This document shows positions 34,371 through 45,546 of a stretch of 64,000 bases of DNA, piece after piece. The notes under the pieces were generated by a model. It did no database searches and had not been told where the DNA came from. It worked only from the letters and a program-made list of their open reading frames with translations. This stretch comes from Colletes latitarsis (lineage: Eukaryota > Arthropoda > Insecta > Hymenoptera > Colletidae). Position numbers and translations under genes: made by a program. Location of the stretch: positions 9,238,001 to 9,302,000 of the forward strand of contig NC_135144.1 of NCBI RefSeq assembly GCF_051014445.1, written 5' to 3'. The first letter of the stretch is position 1. Each line of letters begins with the position of its first letter.

Positions 34371-36187
34371 GTTGACGTGACTCAAAGTGTTAATATACTT
34401 AAATTCAGATTTTAAGTTACACCAGGAACACTTTACATAAGGATTTCTTTCACAAGAAATAATAAACTATCATAACTTTTTTCGTTAGACATATTAGCAA
34501 GGGCGTAGCCAGGGGCAAGTGGGGCAACTTGCGCCCTTCTAGCTATTTTAAATTCAATTTTCTTTGGAAGTAAATGACTGTAAGAAAAAGAATGAGAATA
34601 CCTTTTTTACAGAAGTCTTAAATTTAAAGAAGTTTTAAATTTTCAAAGAAAAGTGTTTTATTGAATAATTCTCAAAACTTATCGTCATATCTCACAAAAA
34701 GATGATAATTACCCATGTCGGAATTGAATCCAAGAATATTATCTAGTTTGTCCAGCTGTAACTCTAAGAATGTTCATTGTTCTCCGTGGCAAATGTACAA
34801 TTACGAGTAACGAGTAAATTTTGTATACACACGCGATGGCATAAAAATATCAGAAGCGTCTAATTTTAGGTTCTGTCCTCGGGTTACTGAAATTCCGCGA
34901 TTATGAAACAAAGTGACGTTAATTATTAGACAAGTTTTGTGAATTAAGACTGAATACCAGCGTTTCACCTTCCTCGCGTGCAATTAATTTGCGTCTACTT
35001 AACGGCGTGGTTGTTTAGAACAGTGTTTCTCAAAAGTTCAGCACGACCCACTTGGAGGAAACAGAACAGATAGAGTAATAATTCTTAAAATAAGCTTCAG
35101 TTTATTTTTATCCCTCTTAGAGTTCACTGAAGCATGAAACACTTCACATCACAGCTTATTAATTCTAGAATGATATTCATAAAAATATGCTATTTACCAC
35201 GTTAAATTATTCAATAACTTAATAGCATAACTTATTATTATAACATATAGCAAAGCTATCGGTAGTTTATTATACTACAATTTTATTATTAGTGAAACGT
35301 AAGTAAAAATGTTTTGTTTTTCATAATACATTCAAGAAAATGTTAAATATGGGAAGATGAGACTTTCTTGATAAAAATAAGTTTAAACACGGTCTATATC
35401 CGTTATCATTTGATAATTCTCTGAAAATGAAAATAGTAAATGCTCCACGAAGTAAGAAGTTCATAAGATTGCAAAAAGAACAAATTATGAACTGGTTTAA
35501 CAGATTGACTGCTACCTCACTAAGAAGCAAAAAGAAATAATTTTAAATCGTCTAGTTGACTAGTTTCAAATTGTTTAAAAACAAAGTTTCATTACCGTGA
35601 ACAATTTGAGGGGGTTTGGTCTGGCGACGAACGCGTTAAAGAACATCCAGCGAGCGTATAAAACGACAATGATTACCTTTGGTTTAATATTATCGTCGAC
35701 GAGAAGGTAGAGACAATGATGAGAGAGTCGTGAACTTGACTCCTCGAGATATTTTTCTCCGTTGTTGCCTGAAGCGAAATCAACTCGTGGTTCGTTCGAT
35801 TCTTAATATTTCTACCCCATGGAGAAACAACTTGATTGCACGTCGAGGCCAATTTGGCGAGCAATAAAAGGATCAGGTTGCTACAGGTGTATTAAAAGGA
35901 AATCGTCGTCGTTAAATTCCAAATATGGTAATCGATTCCCCGTTAGGGATCGTCGGTTCAATCAAATTCTATTAACTTTAACGACCGCCATTTGCTTTCA
36001 AGTATTTTGACGCCGTGCGGTTTTTACGTGTCTTTTTCTCGTCCAGAGATTTCTTGCTTGGAATATCTCCCCCCTCGTAACCGATCCAGTGTCGTCTCGA
36101 CTCGATCATCAATATTTATTCCTTCCTTGATCAAGATTGGCTTATTCTGAATCACGGCCCTTTATGAATATAGCAGATAGAAGGATG
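34371..36187. other. unassigned, with transposon-end fragments
   Basis: 34372-34393 (ttgacgtgactcaaagtg then TTAA) is a lone Y-family right end. Two segments resemble transposon termini without a partner: aagggcgtagccaggggc near 34500 and cagtgtttctcaaaagttc near 35022. No gene recognised. Confidence 0.4.
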
Positions 36188-36192
36188 AAAAC

Positions 36193-36395
36193 TGTTGAGG
36201 AATACAGTGTCGCCACCTATGAGACCGATCCGAATGGGATTCTCCCGCGCGATTAGAACGTTTGCTGCACTCGATGATGTTACATGGCTTTTTTTATTTT
36301 CTAAAAATTACCCTACGTAGCCTTAAAGTATTATTAAAGTAATAATAAGTCTATAAATACATTCGTGTTAATAGTGGTCTTACCCAACCATAACA
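36193..36395. mobile_element. solo LTR, 203 bases
   Basis: It begins TGTTGAGGAATACAGTGTCG and ends CAACCATAACA. A perfect 5-base duplication AAAAC lies at 36188-36192 and 36396-36400. It shares the start TGTTGAG and a cgccacctat segment with the 16955/39886 LTRs and is probably a related family. Confidence 0.87.
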
Positions 36396-36400
36396 AAAAC

Positions 36401-37170
36401 TAAAGGCGGTGAGCTGCTTCTTTCGTAAAGGTTTTTATACGACTATCTTCAGCAGAACATGCTCTCTTCTCATTTCCGAATTCGACACCTCTTATCTCTT
36501 AAACTTAAACATCCGTCGCCCAACTGCGACGATCGCTTATATAAACATTCTGAAACTGGAGATCAGAGATGTGAAACTCTGGCTGCGTTGCAGTCTGTTT
36601 TTTTACAGTGAAATTCCTGCGGAAATAATAAATTCGAAGCAGCCCATTATTGAGCACATCTAACGGATCGATGAAACTTGTAACTCGTTATAATTAAACT
36701 GCTTAAACATTGATTTAGTAAACTTTTTTCGAAGAACATCACGAAGCAGCTGCAACGTAATTGGAAATACCTAATACACAGAGTATTCTTAAATTGCACT
36801 ATTAAACTCTAGTAATAATATTATAAGAGTGGAAAGAAGAAACAAATATCCGATAAATATAAATCTAAAAATGCTTAATTAAAGAATGAATGTTACTCTT
36901 GCGTCGAGAAGAGCAACCGATATCTTCATACAGAGTATTAATAGTAAATGATCAACTTCAATGATCTCAAGTAGTAAATACAGATACTATAAGTAAATAA
37001 TGCAATTATCGTCAACCTATTCTTATATCCTTATCAACAGCAAGCTAATTACTGCTTAATTTGTATTTAATATTATTGTTACAACTTTTTTGTAATTAAA
37101 AAAAAAAGGATATTTTGTAAGAACAACGAGTCAAATAATTTTTCGGATACTAAAAATAAAACAGACAAAG
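36401..37170. other. unassigned, A+T-rich
   Basis: No recognised gene. A plus-strand frame at 36409-36663 shows no motif. Confidence 0.35.
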
Positions 37171-37175
37171 GAATG

Positions 37176-37434
37176 TGAGTCTGATTGGTGCTTAATACCC
37201 AACTTCGTTTTAAAGTCGCGTTGTTTGGCCAACGATCACACGCACTGTCCTTATTGGCTGACGATTAACCAATGAGTAGGCGAAATACTCCCATTGGCGT
37301 CATCCCGCGAAACTTGATCTCGTAGACGGACAGTAATTGGCAAAGCAGAAGACTCGGAGGAGAAAAATGTTGAGGTGGTCTTGATGGACGAGGCAACGGT
37401 GTGGTAATTGAGGTGAGGTCGCGATTGGTTAATT
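37176..37434. promoter_or_regulatory. CCAAT-box cluster, candidate promoter
   Basis: Within about 260 bases there are at least six ATTGG/CCAAT pentamers on both strands (near 37179, 37252, 37268, 37292, 37334, 37421), plus a GGCGTCAT element at 37296, in an A+T-rich background where this clustering is unexpected. Multiple CCAAT boxes are typical of NF-Y-bound promoters. It lies about 8 kb upstream of the minus-strand ZP exon, but a link is speculation. Confidence 0.3.
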
Positions 37435-37936
37435 CGCGGATACATTTAAAGTTGACAAGCATTTCCCAGGCGCAATCAAGGCGGTGTTTCTTACCGAATA
37501 ACAGACAGGAAGGTTTTTCGCCAAGTGATAGAACGAAAAGGAGATAGGTAATTAGCTGCACGCGAATATCGAAGCGTGTCTCTTGCAAGAGGCTGGTTGT
37601 TTTAGTCGATCGTTGTTCGGGTCGATGGAAGTATCGGACATGGCCCGAAAAAACAGCCATAGCACGATGGAATCTATGAGGTCGTCGACTGACGCGACGA
37701 CCATCTTCTTCTTCACGCTTCCACGCGATTCATTTCGGTTTTTCAACGCTTCCCCCGTAGCGGATCCGAGATAAAGGATGACAGGAAAAATAAGGATTCT
37801 GCACGCTCGGACCTTCGCCTCTTTCCTGGTACAGAGATTCCTCGAAAAACTTATTTTTCAAGCGAATTGCACGGTTACGATTCGATCATAATTCTTAAAA
37901 ACACTTTTCAGCATTCTTCGAAGAGACACTGCAATA
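37435..37936. other. unassigned; mixed composition downstream of the CCAAT cluster
   Basis: Overlapping frames on both strands (37265-37660 and 37552-37746 minus; 37583-37774 plus) without motifs. It could include a non-coding first exon. Confidence 0.3.
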
Positions 37937-38034
37937 TACAGGGTGTCTAAACTTTCACTGACCAAGCATTGTCGAAATTACGATGAAGTCAAAATGATAT
38001 ATTGTTATTTTCGCTATGGATTTAATCTACATAT

Positions 38035-39299
38035 GGACCGTTTATTTTGAAAGTGGTGCAAGTCCATTTACTTTTGTTTCGAGAAAATTGAATGTTAGCA
38101 GATCTGACAATTAAAAAATATAGGTTAATTATGTGAAATCTGGGAATGTTTGTACTAATTTATCAATATGTAATTTAATTATATAAATTTCTTTTAGGCG
38201 AATTTAACTAAAATAATGTACAATTTCCAGGCTGCAAATGGACTTACACCACTTTCATAATTAGTCAATTGTAAATATCATTTAATTTCAATTTTGAAAT
38301 AACAAATATCACTTAAAATATATCTCATATTAATCCAATTTTGTTTATAAATAATAACAAGAAATAAAATAGGATTAGCATTTTTTTATTTTGAATGTTA
38401 ATTATATTTATATATTGTTAAACTTAACACAAGATATTGGTATTATTAATTATTTATGCTCTTCATGTGGCAGTGTTTTGAAATATTCATGATGCATAGG
38501 AGGTATATAAGGTAATAGCTGCTGCATATCCTTATATTTTTCGTATGTAATAGGCTTGGTATCGTGATACAAAGGCGCCAGGGCGATTTTTTCAAATTTT
38601 AGCGGTCTTCCCCGACATGTAGGTGATAAATTTAGAGTCTTCAATTCTGTGTCCTCCATTGATGTTTTATATGAAATAGTATACGGTGCAGTTTTGCAGA
38701 ATCTCATCCAACATATTTGCAATCAATTTACTTTTCCTCCATTAGTGTTTCTTCTTATCTGTTTTTTAATTGCGTTTCGTAGATTTTTTGTTGAAACGAA
38801 ATTCTCTCGTTTCATTTCGTGTAAAATAAATTTATTATGTCGCCTACATTGGTTTATAACGTCATAATAATCCTGTGGTGTGTCCAGGAAATTCTTTTTT
38901 CGTAATGCCATTTCTATGATACCAAAATCTGCATCGTTTGGAAGATACGAATGTCCGGAGAGTAAAAATTGATGATCAATTACCTCAATGTTATTTTCCA
39001 AAGACTGGACAACCCTCAACCACATCAACGTCATTTGTAAATTTCAATTTTGCCCAGTACACGTATCACTATATGCAATAACATAAGTATGGAAATTGGA
39101 CTTACACCACTTTCATAATCAACGTTTACGTAATTTCTTTTACTGGCAAATTTTAAATTGAACAAAGCATTAGCATTTTTTAAGATATTAAATACTAACT
39201 AGTTATAAACAAAAAGTTTACACTAAATTAAGCATAAATCACATCATATCTCATTTTTTTTAAAAAAAGGACTTACACCACTTTCAAAATAAACGGTCC
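38035..39299 (-). mobile_element. 1265-base inverted-repeat transposon carrying a transposase tail
   Basis: The ends are 31-base inverted repeats with one mismatch, starting GGACCGTTTATTTTGAAAGT. ATAT flanks both sides (38031-38034 and 39300-39303), consistent with a 4-base target duplication inside repeat X. The end motif ggacttacaccactttca recurs inside near 38245 and 39100, probable subterminal binding sites. The element encodes only the C-terminal part of its transposase, so it is a deletion derivative mobilised in trans (inference). Superfamily not assigned. Confidence 0.82.
38450..39034 (-). pseudogene. C-terminal fragment of DUF7869-like transposase, one nonsense codon
   Basis: One minus-strand frame of 194 codons is broken only by a TGA at 38723-38725, just after GGKVN, where relatives usually have tryptophan (TGG). 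It contains SGHSYLPNDADFG, then RKKNFLDTPQDYYDVI, then GRPLKFEKIALAPLY and LLPYIPPMHHEY, ending at a stop near 38450. This matches my recollection of a widespread insect family of transposon proteins annotated with DUF7869. The N-terminal and most catalytic regions are absent. The name needs a profile search. The near-intact frame suggests a young copy. Confidence 0.6.
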
Positions 39300-39885
39300 A
39301 TATAGCTTTCATGATGTTGGAAAATATAGTGACAATTTAAAAAACGTCAAACGAGTTATTCGTTTAGATCCATCGCTAGTTGCACTACCTGCATGGTCTG
39401 TTGACAGCTTAAACCCACTGTTTGCATCGAAACTTAGATTGCAACAAATACCAGCGTCTATAGGCTCGACATAAACGAAGAAGCATCGCTCCAGGGTTGG
39501 TGTGTTTATCTTTCGTTCAGCGCAGACGAAATTCGACACCAGCAGATATTTATAGCCAGCCACATCCTTGAGCCTCTGAGTCGCCTTTATTTTTACTGTC
39601 GCCCGTAGTTGACAGTCGAAGAAAAGGACAACAAGTGAGAACAAGTGAAAAAAAACCAACGTCTTATAAAAATCGTTGCTGGTATACTCCAGCTCGTATC
39701 GTTTTTTTAAATATCGTCTTTCACGCTACACACAGTCGAGAGGAACAGAAAATTACAATCAACGTTTGGAGTTTATATTAAGAATCATTACGAATTCGAT
39801 TCGAAAGTTTCTGGTGGTTATTTTTGAAACATTGTACTTTAGAAAAATCGATTATTTCGACTCGATGCCATTCCCTCCTTGTTAC

Positions 39886-40126
39886 TGTTGAGCCATCCAT
39901 AATCTCGCGGCCAAATGGCGCCACCTATAATAAGGTTGAAGATCGTGCGGGGATTCCCGTGCTTTTGTTCGAGTCGAGTCGTTTGTTCGCAATTACTGCA
40001 ATTTATTTATATGAAACTATGTAATACCTAAAGAATAATTAAAGTGGTTGTGTTTAACATTTAAATATTGTCTATACATATTTATTTATTCAGTTCCTAT
40101 GCAAGAGTAGCTGATATTTTTCAACA
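39886..40126. mobile_element. solo LTR (copia-like), 241 bases
   Basis: It begins TGTTGAGCC and ends TTTCAACA, with a perfect 5-base duplication GTTAC (39881-39885 and 40127-40131). Same family as 16955-17196. Confidence 0.9.
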
Positions 40127-40131
40127 GTTAC

Positions 40132-40730
40132 GCTGTCGAGGATAGATCACGAGGAAGGAAAGAGGTCTCGTACCGGAAACCGAGCGGTGTCGCGTGTCGT
40201 TTGCAAATCGTGGCTCGGTACACGCCTTTGTTTCACCCCGCGGAACCACGGAATGACTCAGGTGGAAAAGAGGAAACGTCTCCGCCATTGATGAGGAACA
40301 GCCGAGGGGGGAAAAAGAAAGGGAAATCAAACACAGAACGCGTGGACGAGCGGTTTTTATCTTCGTTCATCCTGCGCCACGGCTGCGATTCGTTTCCATC
40401 GGACGGTACGCTCACGAAAGCGGACCTTAAGGTCAAGTACCCTCGACTTCCGGCGTGACTTACACCGCCGCGCCGTGCACGTGTCTACGATTTAACCTAC
40501 GAATACCGCTCTCAAGGAAGAGGATTCCTGCGTCTTCTTTTCGTACCCGCACCAACAAGTCGCATCGCAATTAAACCTCCGACTTTAATTGCTCGGTTCT
40601 ATGAACTTTCTTACGCTCATCGTACATCGGACCAACGACCAGGAAAACTTTTATTCGAATAATAATAATAACTATTGTCGGTAATACGAAGGTTAAAGCG
40701 TTTCAAATCGTCATGTTACTTATTAAATTA
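40132..40730. other. unassigned G+C-rich island
   Basis: 40130-40500 is G+C-rich with antiparallel frames (40201-40458 plus, 40233-40436 minus). No motif supports a protein; regulatory or untranslated host DNA is possible. Confidence 0.3.
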
Positions 40731-40925
40731 TTAGATCATCCCGTAAGTTCGTATTAAATTTTTTACTAGAATTTAAACCAATATTTCAAACATACCATTA
40801 AATTTTATGAAAAATCGTGATCACTTCTTTCAATAACTTCATATTTTTTCGGCAAAATCATTATACAGTCGCTAAGAAACTTCTTTGATTTTTTTATTAG
40901 AATGTTATTAAAGTGATTCAATGTA
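40731..40925 (+). mobile_element. mariner 5' end fragment
   Basis: It starts TTAGATCATCCCGTAAGTTC, a mariner terminal repeat of the type distinct from the 3' end at 1713. It is followed by an A+T-rich leader with tcacttctttcaataacttc and ctaagaaacttctttgattt segments as in mariner 5' untranslated regions. No transposase follows. Confidence 0.55.
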
Positions 40926-40977
40926 CAAGATAAGTAATAATCGTATAAGATAATATTTGCAGAATAAAGTAAGTGTC

Positions 40978-41143
40978 AGGTTATGTTTAATAATTCACGA
41001 ATCGTTGCATACATGGTACTGCTCTTCAACTGTTATACTCAAACAAAAGATGACGTGCGTGTTTACCAAAATCGGAAAAAGAAATATTTCCACACGTGCA
41101 TGTTTGCCAACATGAAAATGAAAAACATTTCCAACAATTTCTC
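40978..41143. repeat. Z repeat, copy 2
   Basis: Matches 28121-28292 in the same orientation with scattered substitutions and small deletions. No ends or target duplication identified. Confidence 0.75.
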
Positions 41144-42165
41144 AAATTTACATCAATTTTTTTTATACTTTTTATAACATATTCTTTAAAGTAGTCATAA
41201 TGGGTCTACTGAATAATAATCTAGTTATTTTACACCTTTCGATTGTGATAATATTCCGAATTGGTCACAGTTTATATGTATAGGATATAATAGTTTAATT
41301 ATTTGATAATTCTGAATACAAAATGCCCTTGTTAATAGATTGTAATTTATAAACAAAGTTACGAACGAAACGTATGTACATAGAAGTCAGTTTACGAATC
41401 GAAAATCGATGTTCGTTATTCGTGAATAAAATTTTCTCAACTCTGCCAACACTTATGGATTGGAAATATGTTCATTTAGAAATTGTTAAAAATCGCGGTA
41501 TGTAGAATTTCCATTTTATCGAATGTTTTGCATCGTGTAGGAAATATTGGTAGGCAGAATATTGAATTGTAAGATCGTTCGATTGATTAAACGATCGAAA
41601 AGCTGGCACGGCCAAACGCACAGTTATGCAACAGCTCTCTGCGGTTTCCGTGCGTGAGATTTTAATGCACCGCGATGAACACGAGCGGCATAACATTCGG
41701 CGACGTAACCAATCGTCGGCTGTGCCACACGACTTCCTGTCACCGCCATGAATTCACTCTATAGATGAAAAGAATTCCACCTGGTAAATAGCCGAGGAAA
41801 AACGGAGCAAAAGAAAAAGTGAATAAAGGAACCTTGTTCAATGACATATAATTCAAGCAATTTTGATTATTTTCACTTGAAAAAAATTACGAACATTCGT
41901 AAAATATAAATAAATATGTATGCAAAATGTCGACAATTAAGAAACTTGTACTTTTTTGTAAAAAAAATAAAACTCTACCACCTAAAATACCATCCAATGA
42001 TCGGGACCGGAAACGGATATGTTTATTCCAGGAATTGACCAGCTATCGTTCGCAATGTCATACGCAAATAAAGCCATCTTGATCTATTGATGTAGATCGT
42101 AGATAACGCTGAGATTCGACTCGAACAAGGGATTCTAAGAAGTGGTAGAGATAACTCGAATACAT
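41144..42165. other. unassigned sequence
   Basis: A+T-rich with no gene recognised; a 74-codon minus frame at 41472-41696 has no motif. Confidence 0.35.
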
Positions 42166-42169
42166 TTAA

Positions 42170-42873
42170 CACTAGATTGCCGGATGTTGGTTGCTTATTT
42201 TACCTGAAATGAGTAAATTTGACTCAATCATAAAAAATGAAGCTTTTTTAAAAAAATAAAATTTTATTATAAACAAACTTTATTCAAAACACTTTTTGCA
42301 TATATATTCTGTTTTTAAAATACATTTTCCGCAGATTTTTTTATTACATTTAGCACAAACACCCTTATTTCTATTTCTCCTGCATGACACTTGAACTTGA
42401 CAATTCTTCCGTGCGTCAGTAATTTGAAATACCTTTTACGAATAAATATCGAAATTACCTTGGTGGACAAAATTTTTGTAGCAAAAAATTGAATTTATAA
42501 AATTATTTTATTTCACTAAAAACGCTCTGTATGAATAAGACACTTTTTGACCCCAGCTAACTAATAAATTTACAAGATTGAACATGAATGTTTACGCGTA
42601 ATTGGTGTTAGAATTCTAATTCTTTATGTAAGCCAGAAATTTCATTTGTAAAGCAATTAACTGTTAAATCATTTTATGAGTCAAATTGACTCACAATCGT
42701 AAAAATAGGTATACCATATTCGACAATACGAAATGAGGGGGTAAGTCGAGGGGAGGAATTCATATTTATATATGAATATAATTCATTAGGAAATTAAAAA
42801 CCAACATATGTTATTAAAAAATAATATTCAAGTTTTCTATATATATAGCAACAAAATTAAATTAAATCTAGTG
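42170..42873 (-). mobile_element. piggyBac-like remnant (T2 family), 704 bases
   Basis: Flanked by TTAA (42166-42169) and TTAG (42874-42877). Ends are inverted over CACTAGATT. A TGAGTCAAATTGACTCA-like palindrome lies subterminally at both ends (near 42208 and 42676). Inside, on the minus strand, is the cysteine-rich tail of a piggyBac-type transposase. It is an internally deleted copy, and links the short T2 element at 26237-26453 to the piggyBac superfamily. Confidence 0.75.
42280..42438 (-). pseudogene. piggyBac-like transposase C-terminal cysteine-rich domain
   Basis: A minus-strand frame of about 52 codons ending in TAA at 42280-42282 reads CQVQVSCRRNRNKGVCAKC, continuing into CNKKICGKC and ICKKCF. 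The repeated Cys-x2-Cys pairs are the zinc-binding tail of piggyBac transposases, which contacts the element's ends. A stop lies immediately upstream and no DDE catalytic region remains. Confidence 0.65.
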
Positions 42874-42877
42874 TTAG

Positions 42878-44149
42878 ACGAACACTATTGTATTGGGTGA
42901 AACTAACCTTTCTTGCCCTTCTACAGTCTAGCTATCATCTTCCCAGATCTACACAATATATTTTCTTTCGTTGAAGATAAAAAATGTAATACTGTAAATT
43001 GTTAAGACGGTATAACAAAGTCTACAGTTATACAGTCATATTTTATTCCATAAGTGCGACGACACATTTGAAAACGTTTTAGTTAAAACGTTGCTCGCTA
43101 GTATTATCGGTAGATGCAATTATTATAATCAGATTTTCTAGTTTTAAGATTAAGAAGCCAAGTAGAATGCTCCTTACGTTAAAAAGCTAATTATTTTTTA
43201 CTACGGAAGATGTTAATAAACACGTAAAGTTAACTGGCTAAAACAATTCGTGCTTTATCGCATTCATTTATCAGCGGAGTGTGAATAATTTAATCGAGTA
43301 AACTGCAGATTCAGTTCTGGTGGTTGAGGATAAATTAATTGAACGAGTATCCAATTTGACGATTAAAAATACATCAGCATATAATACAGAATTTTTAAGC
43401 GAATCAAACCATCGCAAATGCGTTCAAGTTTTGACATTCAAGTTAATTGAATTTCACGTGTAAATTAACTTTTGTTATATAAATAGTTTTTCAATAAATG
43501 GGATCTTATAGGATCATTCTACCCATATTTTAGCATTTAAATTCATAAATTCGTTATTTTTACAAACTCGAAAAAGTGTTTCAAATGTTTCAAATTCTCT
43601 ATTTTCTTTATTAAAGAAAATATCTAATGAAATCTTGTTCATTCCATAATTACACTATATTAATAATGTACAAGACCATACATATTTTAATTAATATATT
43701 TATGAAAACATTGTAACGTATTCGTCACTGTAACTTTAATAACAAATTAAATTTACCGTAAAAATTGTAGTACATAACACGTTTCAGTATCAATTCATCT
43801 AAATCGGTAAAGCTCGGTTATTAATCGGTGAATAACTTTGCCAGTACTTCCGGTTGTTAGCGGTATCACGACGCGCAGGATACAGATGCGCATCGCGTGC
43901 AATATGACAGTTATAATGTGAAGAGCAAGTCAATGGAAACACTTTTTGCCAGGCTAACGGAATTATACGCTGGCCATGGACGCGTGCGTCCATTGTCCGC
44001 TGATTTATCGCACGATTTACCAACTTCTTTCTCTTTTGAAACAATTTTACGTTCATGGATCCATTAGAATTCCTAAACTCTTAAAATCGTATTGTAGAAG
44101 AATTTTTAAATTTATTGTTATTATTATTCCGGATCTATGGGAGTTTCAA
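42878..44149. other. unassigned sequence
   Basis: A+T-rich and without recognised genes or repeats; a minus frame at 43799-44056 shows no motif. Confidence 0.35.
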
Positions 44150-44152
44150 AAT

Positions 44153-45546
44153 GTTTAAGTTTGATATTCAAAAACTGTTTAGCATTCATACGAATTTCAG
44201 AATTCTTTAATTTCAGATTCATAAGAGTTTCAAAATGTACAAGTTCCAAATTTATGGGAATTTAAAAATTTAAAAATTTGTGATTCGTCCGATATCATTT
44301 TTGAATTCAAAATTATTTAACGTTAATTCACAGAAGTTTCTAATTCTTTTAATTTCCAAACTTTTAAGTTTTAGATAATAGGAATAAGAATAGTCCTATT
44401 CTTTTTTCTGCAAACAGTTTTATAGCAATTCTTAAGTTCTTGAAATGGCAGTATATGAGAACTTTTTAATTCTAGATCATTAGAAATGTCAACCATTTTT
44501 TAGGTTTTTGTTCGTGAGAGTTTTAAAAATTAAATTTTGTAATTTGAAAAGTTAGACACAATGTTTAAGTTTGATATTCTAAAACTGTTTAGCATTCATA
44601 GGAATTTTAGAATTCTTTAATTTCAGATTCATAAGAGTTTCAAAATGTGTAAGTTTCAAATTTATGGGAATTTAAAAATTTAAAAATTTATGATTCATCC
44701 GATATCATTTTTGAATTCAAAATTATTTAACGTTAATTCACAGAAGTTTCTAATTCTTTTAATTTCCAAACTTTGAAGTTTTAGATAATAGGAATTCCAA
44801 AATTTATGATTGTTTTACCGTCCTATTCTTTTTTCTGGAAACAGTTTTATAGCAATTTTTAAATTCTTGAAATCACAATATACAGGGTGTTTGGCCAACC
44901 CTGGGAAAAATTTAAATTAGAGATTCTAGAGACTAAAATAAGACAAAAATCAAGAACACCAACTTTTTGATTGAGGCTTCCTTAAAAACTTATTAACGTT
45001 TAAAGTTTCATACCGACCAGACATTTTTTCGGCGAAATTAAAAAATTTTAAATCATTCTAAAAAAATTATTTTCGGTTGCGAAAGTCAATTGCAAGCATT
45101 TTTGGTGAATACACATATCCCCGAAATCCTACGCAATTTCGAGAAAAAAATTCAAGTATGTGCTAAAAGTTTTGGGTGAAAAAAAAGAATTTCAAATGGT
45201 CTTCGAAAAATTATTTTTAGTTGCAGGGGTCAATTATAAGTATTTTTGGTAAATAGACATACCCCCAAAATCCTACGCACTTGTGAGAAAAAAATTCGTA
45301 TAGGTGGACAAATTTTATTAATGATTTTATTAATAACTTTTTAACGAAGCCTCAATCAACAAATTGATATTCTTGATTTTCGTCTTATTTTGGCCTCTAA
45401 AATCGCTCATTAAAATTTTTCCCATGGGTGGTCGAACACCCTGTATAATTTTTTAATTCTAGATCTTTAGAAATTTTAACCAATTTTGAGTTTTTTGTCC
45501 GGTGGTAGTTTTTAAAATTAAATTTTGTAATTTGAAAAGTTAGACA
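44153..45546. repeat. tandem duplication (~408-base unit, two copies), second copy interrupted
   Basis: Unit 1 spans 44153-44560 and unit 2 starts at 44561 (both begin gtttaagtttgatattc). Unit 2 is interrupted by CAGGG copy J at 44883-45443 and resumes with taattttttaattctagatc, finishing near 45546 with ttttgtaatttgaaaagtta. Unit 1 has no insertion at the equivalent point. Confidence 0.88.
44883..45443. mobile_element. CAGGG-family element, copy J
   Basis: Complete ends (CAGGGTGTTTGGCC and complement), flanked by TATA on both sides, with two short units inside and no long module. Its empty site is preserved in the neighbouring unit. Confidence 0.9.

Larger units (their letters stand above)
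37937..39650 (-). repeat. X-family repeat, copy X3, split by a transposon
   Basis: Reading the minus strand from 39650, X runs to 39304, is broken by the element at 38035-39299, and continues from 38030 to 37937, ending with CACCCTGTATA. The same order, uninterrupted, is seen at 62555-62930. The 116-codon minus frame at 39309-39659 lies wholly in this repeat and so is not a host gene. Confidence 0.75.

Noticed and set aside
34498..34530. Segment aagggcgtagccaggggc resembling a common transposon end
   Set aside because: No matching second end or target duplication within reach.
35011..35060. hAT-like terminus (cagtgtttctcaaaa)
   Set aside because: No inverted partner or 8-base duplication found, so not called as an element.
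39309..39659. 116-codon minus-strand frame with a hydrophobic, signal-peptide-like start
   Set aside because: It lies entirely within repeat X, which recurs at 12730, 26880 and 62555 with broken frames.
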